In this document: one piece after another, positions 1 through 5,230 of the stretch | Layout of the letters: each line of letters begins with the position of its first letter | How positions within the stretch are numbered: the first letter of the stretch is position 1 | Source: CAYNFT01 sp964396535 | GTDB lineage: Bacteria; Chloroflexota; Dehalococcoidia; Dehalococcoidales; UBA2162 | Direction: 5' to 3' | DNA length: 5,458 bases | Assembly: GCA_964396535.1 (NCBI GenBank) | Contig: CAYNFT010000112.1 | Location: 1 to 5,458, forward strand | Program-made: the position numbers and the translations under genes | Notes under the pieces: generated by a model | What the model saw: the letters and a program-made list of their open reading frames with translations, nothing else | Told to the model about the DNA's origin: nothing | Databases searched by the model: none

Positions 1-2
1 TA

Positions 3-53
3 TGGCTGGTACTAAGCTGCTTGATGGCATTATCGCTGGTGATGGCATCCTGC
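3..53 (+). other. Lipoprotein signal peptide (partial) with lipobox Cys
   Basis: The first 16 visible codons are almost entirely hydrophobic (L, V, A, M, S) and end VMAS before a Cys at 51-53, followed by Gly-Pro-Ala. This is the pattern of a type II (lipoprotein) signal peptide, although Met at -3 is less usual than Leu. The charged n-region is not in the window. Confidence 0.8.
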
Positions 54-1778
54 GGTCCGGCAGAAGAAGAGGAGGAAGTGGAGGTAGGAGAGGAAGAAGT
101 AACAGTAACAGAAGAAGAAGCGGAAGAAGAGGTGGTGGAAGAAGAGGAGGGGCTGATACCGCCAGAAGTGCCGAAATACGGCGGGATATTAACCCTACAA
201 CGTGGCGAGCCGATGGGCTTTGATCCTGCTTACGTCCCCTCGATGAACTGTGGTACCTTCTATATGACTGTTGAAGAATTAATGATGGGAGACTGGGCAA
301 AAGGGCCAGCGGGCACCAACGAAACTAGCTGGCAGGGCGGATTTAAGGGCCGTGTAGGGCTGGAGACAAGCTCTCTGGCTGAAAGCTGGGAGCTGCCCGA
401 TGACGAAACCATCATCTACCATATCCGTAAAGGGATTCACTGGCACGATAAGCCGCCAGCAAACGGGAGGGAGTTTACCGCCGAGGATGCAGCCTGGAGC
501 ATAATGCGGAATTTCACGAGTCCCGGTTCTTATCTGCACGGTGCTTTTCCTGAGGGACAGGGACCATCATCCGCAACGGCGCTTGACAAGTACACAGTTG
601 AAGTTAAGGTTCCTCCAGCAACACAAGGGCTGATGCTACTGGTATGCGGTGACCTTTTGTGGATGAATTGCCCCGAAGTGGTAGACCAATACGGGGATAT
701 GAAGGACTGGAAGAATTCTATTGGGACAGGACCATTTATGCTGACGGATTTTGTTACTGGTAGTTCATCAACCCTCGAAAGGAATCCTAATTACTGGCAG
801 CACGACCCCCTTCACCCGGAGAACCGGTTACCCTATCTGGACGGTATTAAGGTCCTGTATATAACTGACCTATCTACCCGAATGGCGGGGCTGCGTACTG
901 GCAAGCTTGATAGGCTGTCAGGCATCTCATGGGAAGATGCTGAACTGTTAATGGAGCATTTCCCTGAGTTAGACTATGCAACAAGTTATGGGTTCAAGTC
1001 CATAGCCTTCAGGATAGACAAGCCGGAGCTGCCTTTCAAAGACGTTAATGTGCGGCGGGCACTGGCGCTGGCGGTAAACCGGGAGGAGATACTAGATGAG
1101 TACTATGGTGGTAACGGCATCGTATACAGCTACCCCTACCCACCCCTTCCGGAATTTGAGCCTTATTACGTTCCGTTTGAGGAGCTATCTGACCTGGCCA
1201 AGGAGGCATTTACCTATGACCCCGCAAAGGCGAGGCAGCTTCTGACTGACGCTGGGTACCCCGATGGCTTTAAGACCCAAGTGGTCTGCGGGAGTGCCAC
1301 GGACGCAGACTTCCTATCTATAATTAAAGGATACTTCCAAGTTATCAATGTTGAAATGGATATTCAAATGCTGGAAAGTGGCACGTTCAGTAGTCTTTCC
1401 AGGGGTAAAAAGCACGAGCAGGGAATCATAAGGGGTAATTTGCAGCAGTATGCGCCCTTTAGGCTGCAAGAGTGGCGTATAGAGAGTTTCGACGACCATT
1501 CTTACTTCGAGAGCGAACGCATTAGGACGGCCTACAACGCGATTAACGACGCCGTTGGCAAGGATGATGCTGTGGTTGCCCGAGAGCTGAAGGGGTTGGT
1601 GCCGTACATGCTCGAGCAGTTCATTCAGGTATGGTGCCCGGCTTATTATTCATACACTATGTGGTGGCCGTGGATGCAGAACTACCACGGTGAAGCCCAT
1701 ATAGGTTATGACAACCTATTTAATTACGCTACTTACGCCTGGATGGACGAGGCACTGAAGAAATCCATGGGATATTAG
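3..1778 (+). CDS. ABC transporter substrate-binding lipoprotein, family 5 (peptide/nickel type), 5' end outside window
   Basis: This protein should capture a solute, classically an oligopeptide or nickel chelate, outside the membrane and deliver it to an ABC permease; the ligand cannot be told from sequence. The frame is open to the window edge and encodes a hydrophobic segment (WLVLSCLMALSLVMASC) ending in a lipobox, with the lipidated Cys at 51-53. A start at TTG 21 or ATG 24 would leave about nine residues before that Cys and no basic n-region, so the true start is just upstream. A Glu-rich linker (63-149) precedes the binding domain. Family 5 hallmarks are clear: LAESWELPDDETIIYHIRKGIHWHD near 375-450, GTGPF...NPNYW near 724-798, FKDVNVRRALALAVNREEIL near 1038-1094 and YDPAKARQLLTDAGYPDGF near 1216-1272. 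The C-terminus is complete. No permease or ATPase gene follows; a terminator does, so any partners lie upstream or elsewhere. Family is firm, substrate unknown. Confidence 0.93.
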   Translation, partial: WLVLSCLMALSLVMASCGPAEEEEEVEVGEEEVTVTEEEAEEEVVEEEEGLIPPEVPKYGGILTLQRGEPMGFDPAYVPSMNCGTFYMTVEELMMGDWAKGPAGTNETSWQGGFKGRVGLETSSLAESWELPDDETIIYHIRKGIHWHDKPPANGREFTAEDAAWSIMRNFTSPGSYLHGAFPEGQGPSSATALDKYTVEVKVPPATQGLMLLVCGDLLWMNCPEVVDQYGDMKDWKNSIGTGPFMLTDFVTGSSSTLERNPNYWQHDPLHPENRLPYLDGIKVLYITDLSTRMAGLRTGKLDRLSGISWEDAELLMEHFPELDYATSYGFKSIAFRIDKPELPFKDVNVRRALALAVNREEILDEYYGGNGIVYSYPYPPLPEFEPYYVPFEELSDLAKEAFTYDPAKARQLLTDAGYPDGFKTQVVCGSATDADFLSIIKGYFQVINVEMDIQMLESGTFSSLSRGKKHEQGIIRGNLQQYAPFRLQEWRIESFDDHSYFESERIRTAYNAINDAVGKDDAVVARELKGLVPYMLEQFIQVWCPAYYSYTMWWPWMQNYHGEAHIGYDNLFNYATYAWMDEALKKSMGY

Positions 1779-1810
1779 CCTGGTATCTCTTAAAGGCAGT
1801 AAATAGAAAA

Positions 1811-1850
1811 GGGGGCTGGAGAGCTCAAATCCTCCAGCCCTCCTTCTTTC
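1811..1850 (+). terminator. Rho-independent-type terminator after the binding-protein gene
   Basis: The arms 1811-1821 (GGGGGCTGGAG) and 1832-1842 (CTCCAGCCCTC) form an 11-bp stem with one G-U pair and a 10-base loop. A pyrimidine tail (CTTCTTTC, 1843-1850) follows. It starts 33 bases after the stop codon at 1778. The tail is not a pure T run, so efficiency is uncertain. Confidence 0.75.
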
Positions 1851-1921
1851 TAGCCGGTTGTTAGATGCTATATTCAGCTATAGATTTCGACTTTCTCCAG
1901 GGCCTTGTTCTCGCCGAAAGA

Positions 1922-1950
1922 TTGACACATCTAATGTATCAGATTATAAT
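1922..1950 (+). promoter_or_regulatory. Consensus sigma70-type promoter for the nfn-like operon
   Basis: The -35 box TTGACA (1922-1927) and the -10 box TATAAT (1945-1950) both match the bacterial housekeeping consensus exactly, with the ideal 17-base spacer. Transcription should start near 1956-1958 and run toward the gene at 2162, giving a leader of about 205 bases. It lies after the terminator at 1811-1850, which fits an independent transcription unit. Confidence 0.8.
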
Positions 1951-1969
1951 TTACGAGTGGGGCTGGTTT

Positions 1970-2011
1970 ATGTTGTGGTGGTCTTGGTTAGTTGAGAACT
2001 TGGTTTCTTAA
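1970..2011 (+). CDS. Possible 13-residue Trp-rich leader peptide
   Basis: Just downstream of the predicted transcription start, an ATG opens a short frame reading M-L-W-W-S-W-L-V-E-N-L-V-S and ending in TAA. Three of 13 residues are Trp (codons 3, 4 and 6). A GGGG run at 1959-1962, seven bases before the ATG, could act as a weak ribosome binding site. The position between a strong promoter and downstream hairpins resembles an attenuator leader peptide, but the local sequence is G/T-rich, which produces TGG codons by chance. The downstream genes are not tryptophan biosynthesis genes. Tentative. Confidence 0.25.
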   Translation: MLWWSWLVENLVS

Positions 2012-2027
2012 CAGGCCCATGTATTCA

Positions 2028-2050
2028 AGAACACTTCGTGAAGTGGTTCT
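2028..2050 (+). other. Hairpin in the operon leader
   Basis: AGAAC/GTTCT and ACTT/AAGT pair to make a 9-bp stem with a single bulged G (2045 or 2046) around the loop CGTG at 2037-2040. No T run follows, so it is not a standard terminator. It may be part of a folded 5' leader. I do not recognise a known riboswitch class here. Confidence 0.45.
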
Positions 2051-2103
2051 AGGCTGGCCAAAAATCAGGCACTTCTGTTGTGCAGATAAACAGGCTTATA
2101 GAT

Positions 2104-2120
2104 AGCAACTGGCCGTTGCT
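2104..2120 (+). other. Short perfect hairpin in the operon leader
   Basis: AGCAAC (2104-2109) and GTTGCT (2115-2120) pair perfectly around the loop TGGCC (2110-2114). The loop is complementary to GGCCA at 2056-2060, so a loop-to-upstream contact is possible. The hairpin lies 41 bases before the start codon at 2162. No function can be assigned. Confidence 0.35.
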
Positions 2121-2147
2121 GGCGGTGTCCTAAACTATGAGCCTCTT

Positions 2148-2164
2148 GAGGTAATAAATAGTTG
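2148..2164 (+). promoter_or_regulatory. Ribosome binding site and TTG start that fix the small-subunit start
   Basis: GAGG (2148-2151) lies 10 bases before TTG at 2162-2164. The codon immediately before the TTG is an in-frame TAG (2159-2161), so translation cannot begin further upstream. The resulting N-terminus MYKILLRQ matches the usual family start, which supports TTG as the initiator. Confidence 0.75.
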
Positions 2165-2995
2165 TACAAGATATTATTGAGACAAGACCTGGTGCCCAAT
2201 ATCCATCTCTTTAAGGTTGAGGCGCCCAGTATCGCTAAGAAGGCTCAAGCGGGGCAGTTTGTTATCGTCAGGGTAGATGAGAAAGGGGAACGCATTCCCC
2301 TTACTATTGCTGACTGGGACCGGGCGGAGGGTAGCATTACTGTCGTCTTCAACGAGGTAGGAAAGACAACTCGAAAGCTGGCTGCATTGAAAGAAGGCGA
2401 CTTTATTACTAACTTTGTCGGCCCGCTGGGTGTACCTGTCCATATTGAGAAGTTTGGTACCGTAGTCTGTGTTGTTGCCGGGTATTCGATTGCTACTGTC
2501 GTGCCCATTGTCCGTGCTTTGAAGGAAGTGGGAAATAAAATAATTTCAATCATAAGGGCGCCGACCAAAGAAACACTTTTTGGAGAGGAGCGCCTGGGAA
2601 GCTTCAGCAATCGGTTAATAATAGTTACCGGTGATTTCTCGTATGACTACGATGGTTTTATTATTGAGCCACTTAGGGAGATTCTCCAAAACGAGAAGAT
2701 TGACCGCGTTATCACCGTTGGTCCTACCTGTGTGATGAGACTCGTTGCTACTACTACCAAGCCCTTCGGGGTCAAGACAACTGCCAGCCTAAACCCAATT
2801 ATGGTTGATGGTACCGGGATGTGTGGCTGTTGCCGGGTCATCGTGGGTGACACAACTAAATTTGCCTGTGTTGACGGGCCGGAGTTCGATGCGCACGAGG
2901 TTGACTGGGATGCGCTTATGGCTCGTCGGTGCACTTATTCCGGTGATATGCAGCCAAGGCTACAGTATCAATGTCGTAATTGTGCTCAGTGGTGA
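2162..2995 (+). CDS. nfnA: NfnA/SudB-like FAD and [2Fe-2S] subunit (ferredoxin-NADP reductase family) with a degenerate NAD site
   Basis: This is the small subunit of an NfnAB/sulfide-dehydrogenase-type cytoplasmic flavoprotein, related to the dihydroorotate dehydrogenase electron-transfer subunit. Its 277 residues match the family length. The N-terminal flavin domain is intact: GQFVIVRVDEKGERIPLT (31-48), then GKTTRKL (67-73) and GPLG (87-90). The C-terminal [2Fe-2S] segment is intact: D216, C221, C224 and C236 in DGTGMCGCCR...CVDGPEFD; family members are known for an Asp-plus-three-Cys cluster. The middle, NAD-binding domain is unusual. Where relatives read GGGVGIAP it has VAGYSIAT (105-112), GARN becomes RAPT (132-135), and DDGSYG becomes GDFSYD (157-162). 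The tail carries an extra C-R-N-C motif (271-274). The partner subunit follows 21 bases downstream. Family assignment is firm; use of NAD(H) by this subunit is doubtful. The symbol is family-level; sudB is the alternative name. Confidence 0.88.
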   Translation: MYKILLRQDLVPNIHLFKVEAPSIAKKAQAGQFVIVRVDEKGERIPLTIADWDRAEGSITVVFNEVGKTTRKLAALKEGDFITNFVGPLGVPVHIEKFGTVVCVVAGYSIATVVPIVRALKEVGNKIISIIRAPTKETLFGEERLGSFSNRLIIVTGDFSYDYDGFIIEPLREILQNEKIDRVITVGPTCVMRLVATTTKPFGVKTTASLNPIMVDGTGMCGCCRVIVGDTTKFACVDGPEFDAHEVDWDALMARRCTYSGDMQPRLQYQCRNCAQW

Positions 2996-3003
2996 GTCTG
3001 GAC

Positions 3004-3019
3004 AGGAGAAATATCTGTG
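3004..3019 (+). promoter_or_regulatory. Ribosome binding site for the large subunit, GTG start
   Basis: AGGAG (3004-3008) lies eight bases before the GTG initiator at 3017-3019. The site is in the 21-base gap after the upstream stop codon, and no promoter is visible there, so the two genes should share one transcript. Confidence 0.8.
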
Positions 3020-4420
3020 CCAAAGTTGAATTTAAATCGTGTAGAAATGCCAAGGCAGGACCCCAAGGCACGGGGTAAAAATTTTAATGAGGTGGCTCTG
3101 GGTTACAGTCCGGAGCAGGCTTTGGAAGAAGCAAGCCGCTGTCTCCAGTGTCCCAAGCGTCCCTGTACCGAAGGTTGTCCCGTAGGCGTGGATATCCCCG
3201 ATTTTATCAAGGCTATTGTTGATGGTAACATGCCCGAAGCAGTAAGGGTACTCAAAGGTAAGAACAGCCTGCCCGGCATCTGTGGACGGGTCTGCCCCCA
3301 GGAGTCACAGTGCGAGTCCGCCTGCACTCTGGGTAAAAGGGACGCTCCTATCGCCATCGGCCGCCTGGAGCGATATGTCGCTGACTGGGACCGGGCTAAT
3401 AAGCAGGCAATTAACTCACCGGCAGACCCGCCCACGCCAAACGGCAGACGGGTGGCAGTGGTCGGTTCGGGACCAGCCGGGTTAACTGCGGCGGCCGATT
3501 TAGCCAAGATGGGGCATAGTGTTACCATTTTTGAGGCGTTGCATGTTGCCGGTGGGGTGTTAATGTATGGCATCCCTGAATTTAGATTGCCTAAAGAGAT
3601 TGTCCAGAACGAAGTCGACTATGTTACCTCCCTGGGGGTAGAACTAAAACTGGACTCCGTGATAGGCAAGATTGATACTGTAGACGAGTTGCTGGGTAAT
3701 GGCTATGATGCGGTTTTCCTGGGCACCGGCGCTGGATTGCCCATGTTTCTTAACGTCCCCGGTGAAAACCTCTGCGGCATCTATTCCGCCAATGAATTCC
3801 TCACTCGCACTATCCTGATGAAAGGTTACCTCTTCCCGGAGTACGATACCCCAATTACGATAGGGAAAAGGGTAGCAGTGATCGGGGGTGGCAACGTGGC
3901 TATGGATTCAGCCCGCTGTTCCCTCAGGCTTGGCGCCAGAGAGGTCTATATCGTATACCGGCGGTCGGAAGCAGAAATGCCAGCTCGTCGTGAAGAAGTG
4001 GAAAACGCCATGGAAGAAGGCATTGTTTTTAAGTTCCTGACCAATCCCACTGGCTTTCTTGGTAGTGGCCGGGGCTGGGTAATGGGCATGGAGTGTATCG
4101 AGATGGAGCTGGGTGAGCCTGATGAAAGTGGCCGCCGCCGCCCCATCCCCAAACCAGGGAGTGAGTTTTTAATGAACGTTGACACTGTAGTCGTAGCCTT
4201 AGGTAATAACCCCAACCCCCTTATTGCTGCTACTACCGAGGGGCTGGAAACTACCAGGCGAGGCACCATTGTGGCTGACGAGACTACCGGTAAGACAGTG
4301 AAACCAAAGGTTTGGGCGGGGGGCGATATTGTTACCGGCGCAGCTACAGTAATCAGTGCTATGGGAGCTGGCAAGCGAGCCGCTGCCTCTATAGACGCTT
4401 ACCTCAAGGAACTCTCCTGA
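3017..4420 (+). CDS. nfnB: NfnB/SudA/GltD-like FAD-dependent NADP oxidoreductase, large subunit
   Basis: This cytoplasmic flavoprotein moves electrons between NADP(H), FAD and iron-sulfur clusters. It belongs with NfnB, SudA and the glutamate synthase small subunit GltD. Its 467 residues are full length. The N-terminal cluster domain has C42, C45, C50 and C54, then C89, C93, C99 and C103; Glu100 after C99 falls where Nfn proteins are known to use a Glu ligand on one [4Fe-4S] cluster. The FAD fold shows GSGPAG (150-155), the GGVLMYGIPEFRLPK segment (179-193) and GGD at 435-437. The NADP fold shows GGGNVAMDSAR (290-300) with YRRSEAEMPA (314-323), whose arginines fit a 2'-phosphate. No key residue looks missing. 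With the upstream subunit it should form an NfnAB-type heterodimer. The alternative reading is the NADPH-side subunit of a glutamate synthase, made less likely by the adjacent NfnA-like gene. The symbol is family-level. Confidence 0.93.
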   Translation: MPKLNLNRVEMPRQDPKARGKNFNEVALGYSPEQALEEASRCLQCPKRPCTEGCPVGVDIPDFIKAIVDGNMPEAVRVLKGKNSLPGICGRVCPQESQCESACTLGKRDAPIAIGRLERYVADWDRANKQAINSPADPPTPNGRRVAVVGSGPAGLTAAADLAKMGHSVTIFEALHVAGGVLMYGIPEFRLPKEIVQNEVDYVTSLGVELKLDSVIGKIDTVDELLGNGYDAVFLGTGAGLPMFLNVPGENLCGIYSANEFLTRTILMKGYLFPEYDTPITIGKRVAVIGGGNVAMDSARCSLRLGAREVYIVYRRSEAEMPARREEVENAMEEGIVFKFLTNPTGFLGSGRGWVMGMECIEMELGEPDESGRRRPIPKPGSEFLMNVDTVVVALGNNPNPLIAATTEGLETTRRGTIVADETTGKTVKPKVWAGGDIVTGAATVISAMGAGKRAAASIDAYLKELS

Positions 4421-4433
4421 ACGGGCTTTCACT

Positions 4434-4450
4434 CCTGCCTACAGGTTTTT
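4434..4450 (+). terminator. Weak terminator-like hairpin after the operon
   Basis: CCTG (4434-4437) and CAGG (4442-4445) can pair around CCTA, followed directly by five T residues (4446-4450). It lies 13 bases after the stop codon of the large subunit. The four-bp stem is short, so the larger palindromes from 4481 on may do the real work of ending transcription. Confidence 0.3.
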
Positions 4451-4480
4451 AATGACTTACTCATAAACCCCACCCCCTAA

Positions 4481-4509
4481 TCCCCCTCTCCTTGAGAAGG
4501 AGAGGGGGA
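4481..4509. repeat. Perfect 13-bp hairpin in the left arm of the repeat element
   Basis: The arm 4481-4493 (TCCCCCTCTCCTT) pairs without mismatch with 4497-4509 around a GAG loop. It is followed by AAATAATTT rather than a T run. Confidence 0.85.
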
Positions 4510-4535
4510 AAATAATTTCTTAAAGGGGCTTTCTC

Positions 4536-4549
4536 ATACTTCACAGTAT
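4536..4549. repeat. Small central hairpin of the repeat element
   Basis: ATACT (4536-4540) pairs with AGTAT (4545-4549) around TCAC. It sits close to the middle of the element. Confidence 0.4.
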
Positions 4550-4564
4550 TTGATAAGGGGCGTA

Positions 4565-4588
4565 TAAGAGGGGCTGAAGCCCCTCTTA
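4565..4588. repeat. Perfect 10-bp hairpin in the repeat element
   Basis: TAAGAGGGGC (4565-4574) pairs with GCCCCTCTTA (4579-4588) around a TGAA loop. On the plus strand the flank after it is A-rich. Confidence 0.8.
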
Positions 4589-4597
4589 AAAATAATC

Positions 4598-4628
4598 TTC
4601 CCCTTCCCCTTGATAAGGGGAAGGGGAA
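4598..4628. repeat. Perfect 14-bp hairpin in the right arm of the repeat element
   Basis: TTCCCCTTCCCCTT (4598-4611) pairs perfectly with 4615-4628 around GAT. It is the counterpart of the hairpin at 4481-4509 in the opposite arm. The word TTGATAAGGGG at its centre also occurs at 4550-4560. Confidence 0.85.
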
Positions 4629-4673
4629 ACAGGGGATAGGGTTTATTAAATAGTAAAAAGGTAACAGGGTTAG

Positions 4674-4697
4674 GCTGATAAACAATCCCTTCAGGGA
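4674..4697 (-). terminator. Weak terminator candidate for the minus-strand gene
   Basis: Read on the minus strand, TCCC and GGGA (4697-4694 and 4689-4686) pair around TGAA, and a fairly T-rich stretch (TTGTTTAT) follows. It lies about 60 bases past the stop codon at 4756. The stem is only four bp. Confidence 0.2.
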
Positions 4698-4755
4698 CGT
4701 TCTTCGCAGATAATAAAACCCTTTGTGGAACAGATTTCGAATTAAGGATTGGCTT

Positions 4756-5106
4756 CTAGTCTGGCTTTACTTCATAAGAGCCAAAAATGAAGTCCAGGTC
4801 ATCCTGTAGAGCAGAGAGTTTCTGCTGAGGAAAGAGCTTCTCATCGGTATCAAGCATTAATTTGGTTTCACCCTTAGCCGAACCTACAATATGCGCACTG
4901 AGGCACTCTTTTTCAGTCTTACCTGATTTATCCTGAATCTTAAAGGTTAGCGTTCCACGGGAGATGAAAGATGACGAATCACCGGGCGAGGAGTACGTTT
5001 CCATCTTCGCATCGCCGATAATTGCGCCCTGCTTCAGAGCAAAATCTCTTATCTCATGATAGAGTAGCTCAGGATTTACCGCCTTATACGTTTTCCTGAT
5101 TTGCAT
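4756..5106 (-). CDS. Small soluble protein of unknown function, 116 residues
   Basis: I do not recognise a named family. The product is 116 residues, has no signal peptide, no membrane segment and only one Cys (in KECLSAHIVGSAKG), so it is probably cytoplasmic. It alternates charged and hydrophobic residues in a pattern that suggests a compact alpha/beta fold: a helix-like N-terminal part (NPELLYHEIRDFALKQG), strand-like middle segments (GTLTFKIQD, ECLSAHIVGSAKG, ETKLMLDTD) and a C-terminal helix (QQKLSALQDDLDFIFGSYEV). The ATG at 5104-5106 is preceded by AGAGGA at a normal distance, and a near-consensus promoter lies 30-60 bases upstream, so the gene is real. It appears to be transcribed alone. 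No catalytic motif is visible. Confidence 0.8.
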   Translation of the reverse strand: MQIRKTYKAVNPELLYHEIRDFALKQGAIIGDAKMETYSSPGDSSSFISRGTLTFKIQDKSGKTEKECLSAHIVGSAKGETKLMLDTDEKLFPQQKLSALQDDLDFIFGSYEVKPD

Positions 5107-5114
5107 CCCTTTAT

Positions 5115-5120
5115 TCCTCT
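5115..5120 (-). promoter_or_regulatory. Ribosome binding site for the 116-residue protein
   Basis: On the minus strand AGAGGA (5120-5115) lies eight bases before the ATG at 5106-5104, which supports that start. Confidence 0.7.
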
Positions 5121-5136
5121 GTCTTTCGTATTCCCT

Positions 5137-5165
5137 ATCATAGTGCCAAGATGGGGAATTGTCAA
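5137..5165 (-). promoter_or_regulatory. Near-consensus sigma70-type promoter for the 116-residue protein
   Basis: On the minus strand, TTGACA (5165-5160) is an exact -35 box and TATGAT (5142-5137) differs from the -10 consensus at one base. The spacer is 17 bases. Transcription should start near 5130, giving a short leader of about 25 bases. Confidence 0.75.
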
Positions 5166-5173
5166 TTATTTCT

Positions 5174-5206
5174 AAGGGCTATCTCTGATAATCAGGGATA
5201 GCCCTT
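5174..5206. terminator. Long hairpin between the two minus-strand genes, probable terminator
   Basis: AAGGGCTATC (5174-5183) pairs with GATAGCCCTT (5197-5206). The stem continues inward through one T/G position to CTGA/TCAG around a TAA loop, giving about 15 bp. It lies 25 bases past the stop codon at 5231 and just before the next minus-strand promoter. The minus-strand flank (AGAAATAATT) is A/T-rich but not a T run, so the terminator role is likely rather than proven. Confidence 0.55.
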
Positions 5207-5230
5207 TCTCAACGGAAAGTATTTAGGGGT

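Larger units (their letters stand above)
4463..4646. mobile_element. MITE-like nested palindromic repeat element, about 184 bp, non-coding
   Basis: The ends are imperfect inverted repeats of about 30 bases: the left end starts ATAAACCC at 4463 and the reverse complement of the right end also starts ATAAACCC at 4646, with roughly 24 of 30 positions matching. Inside, each arm carries its own hairpin (4481-4509 and 4598-4628). The inner flanks 4509-4530 and 4578-4599 are also near inverted copies of each other, and a third hairpin sits at 4565-4588. The layout fits a non-autonomous element or a dispersed intergenic palindrome. No transposase is present and I see no clear target duplication. Its strong stems may also stop transcription arriving from both sides. 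Confidence 0.65.

Noticed and set aside
2..223. Arg/Gly-rich 73-residue reading frame on the plus strand
   Set aside because: It is the frame-shifted reading of the Glu-rich purine tract of the lipoprotein gene. The composition is an artefact of GAA/GAG repeats.
1957..2161. A known riboswitch or T-box in the operon leader
   Set aside because: I looked for T-box, cobalamin and FMN signature words and found none, so no class is claimed.
2474..2497. Sequencing error or frameshift as the cause of the altered nucleotide-binding loop
   Set aside because: The flanking residues stay in frame and match the family on both sides, and two other distant nucleotide-site motifs are altered as well, so a local error is unlikely.
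2245..2934. Minus-strand open frames antisense to the small subunit
   Set aside because: The plus-strand product has clear family motifs along its length. The antisense products have none.
3103..3573. Minus-strand 156-residue open frame antisense to the large subunit
   Set aside because: The plus strand here encodes fully conserved cluster and FAD motifs. The antisense frame has no start context or family likeness.
3946..4374. Minus-strand 142-residue open frame antisense to the large subunit
   Set aside because: It overlaps the conserved NADP and FAD motifs on the plus strand, and its Ser/Pro/Thr-rich product is typical of a shadow frame.
4463..4646. CRISPR array
   Set aside because: The repeats are inverted and nested with no regular direct repeat-spacer periodicity.
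4461..4685. Minus-strand 74-residue reading frame with Pro/Leu/Arg-rich product
   Set aside because: It lies almost wholly inside the palindromic repeat element, and its sequence is a translation of the C/G-run hairpins. Such frames are a common source of false gene calls.
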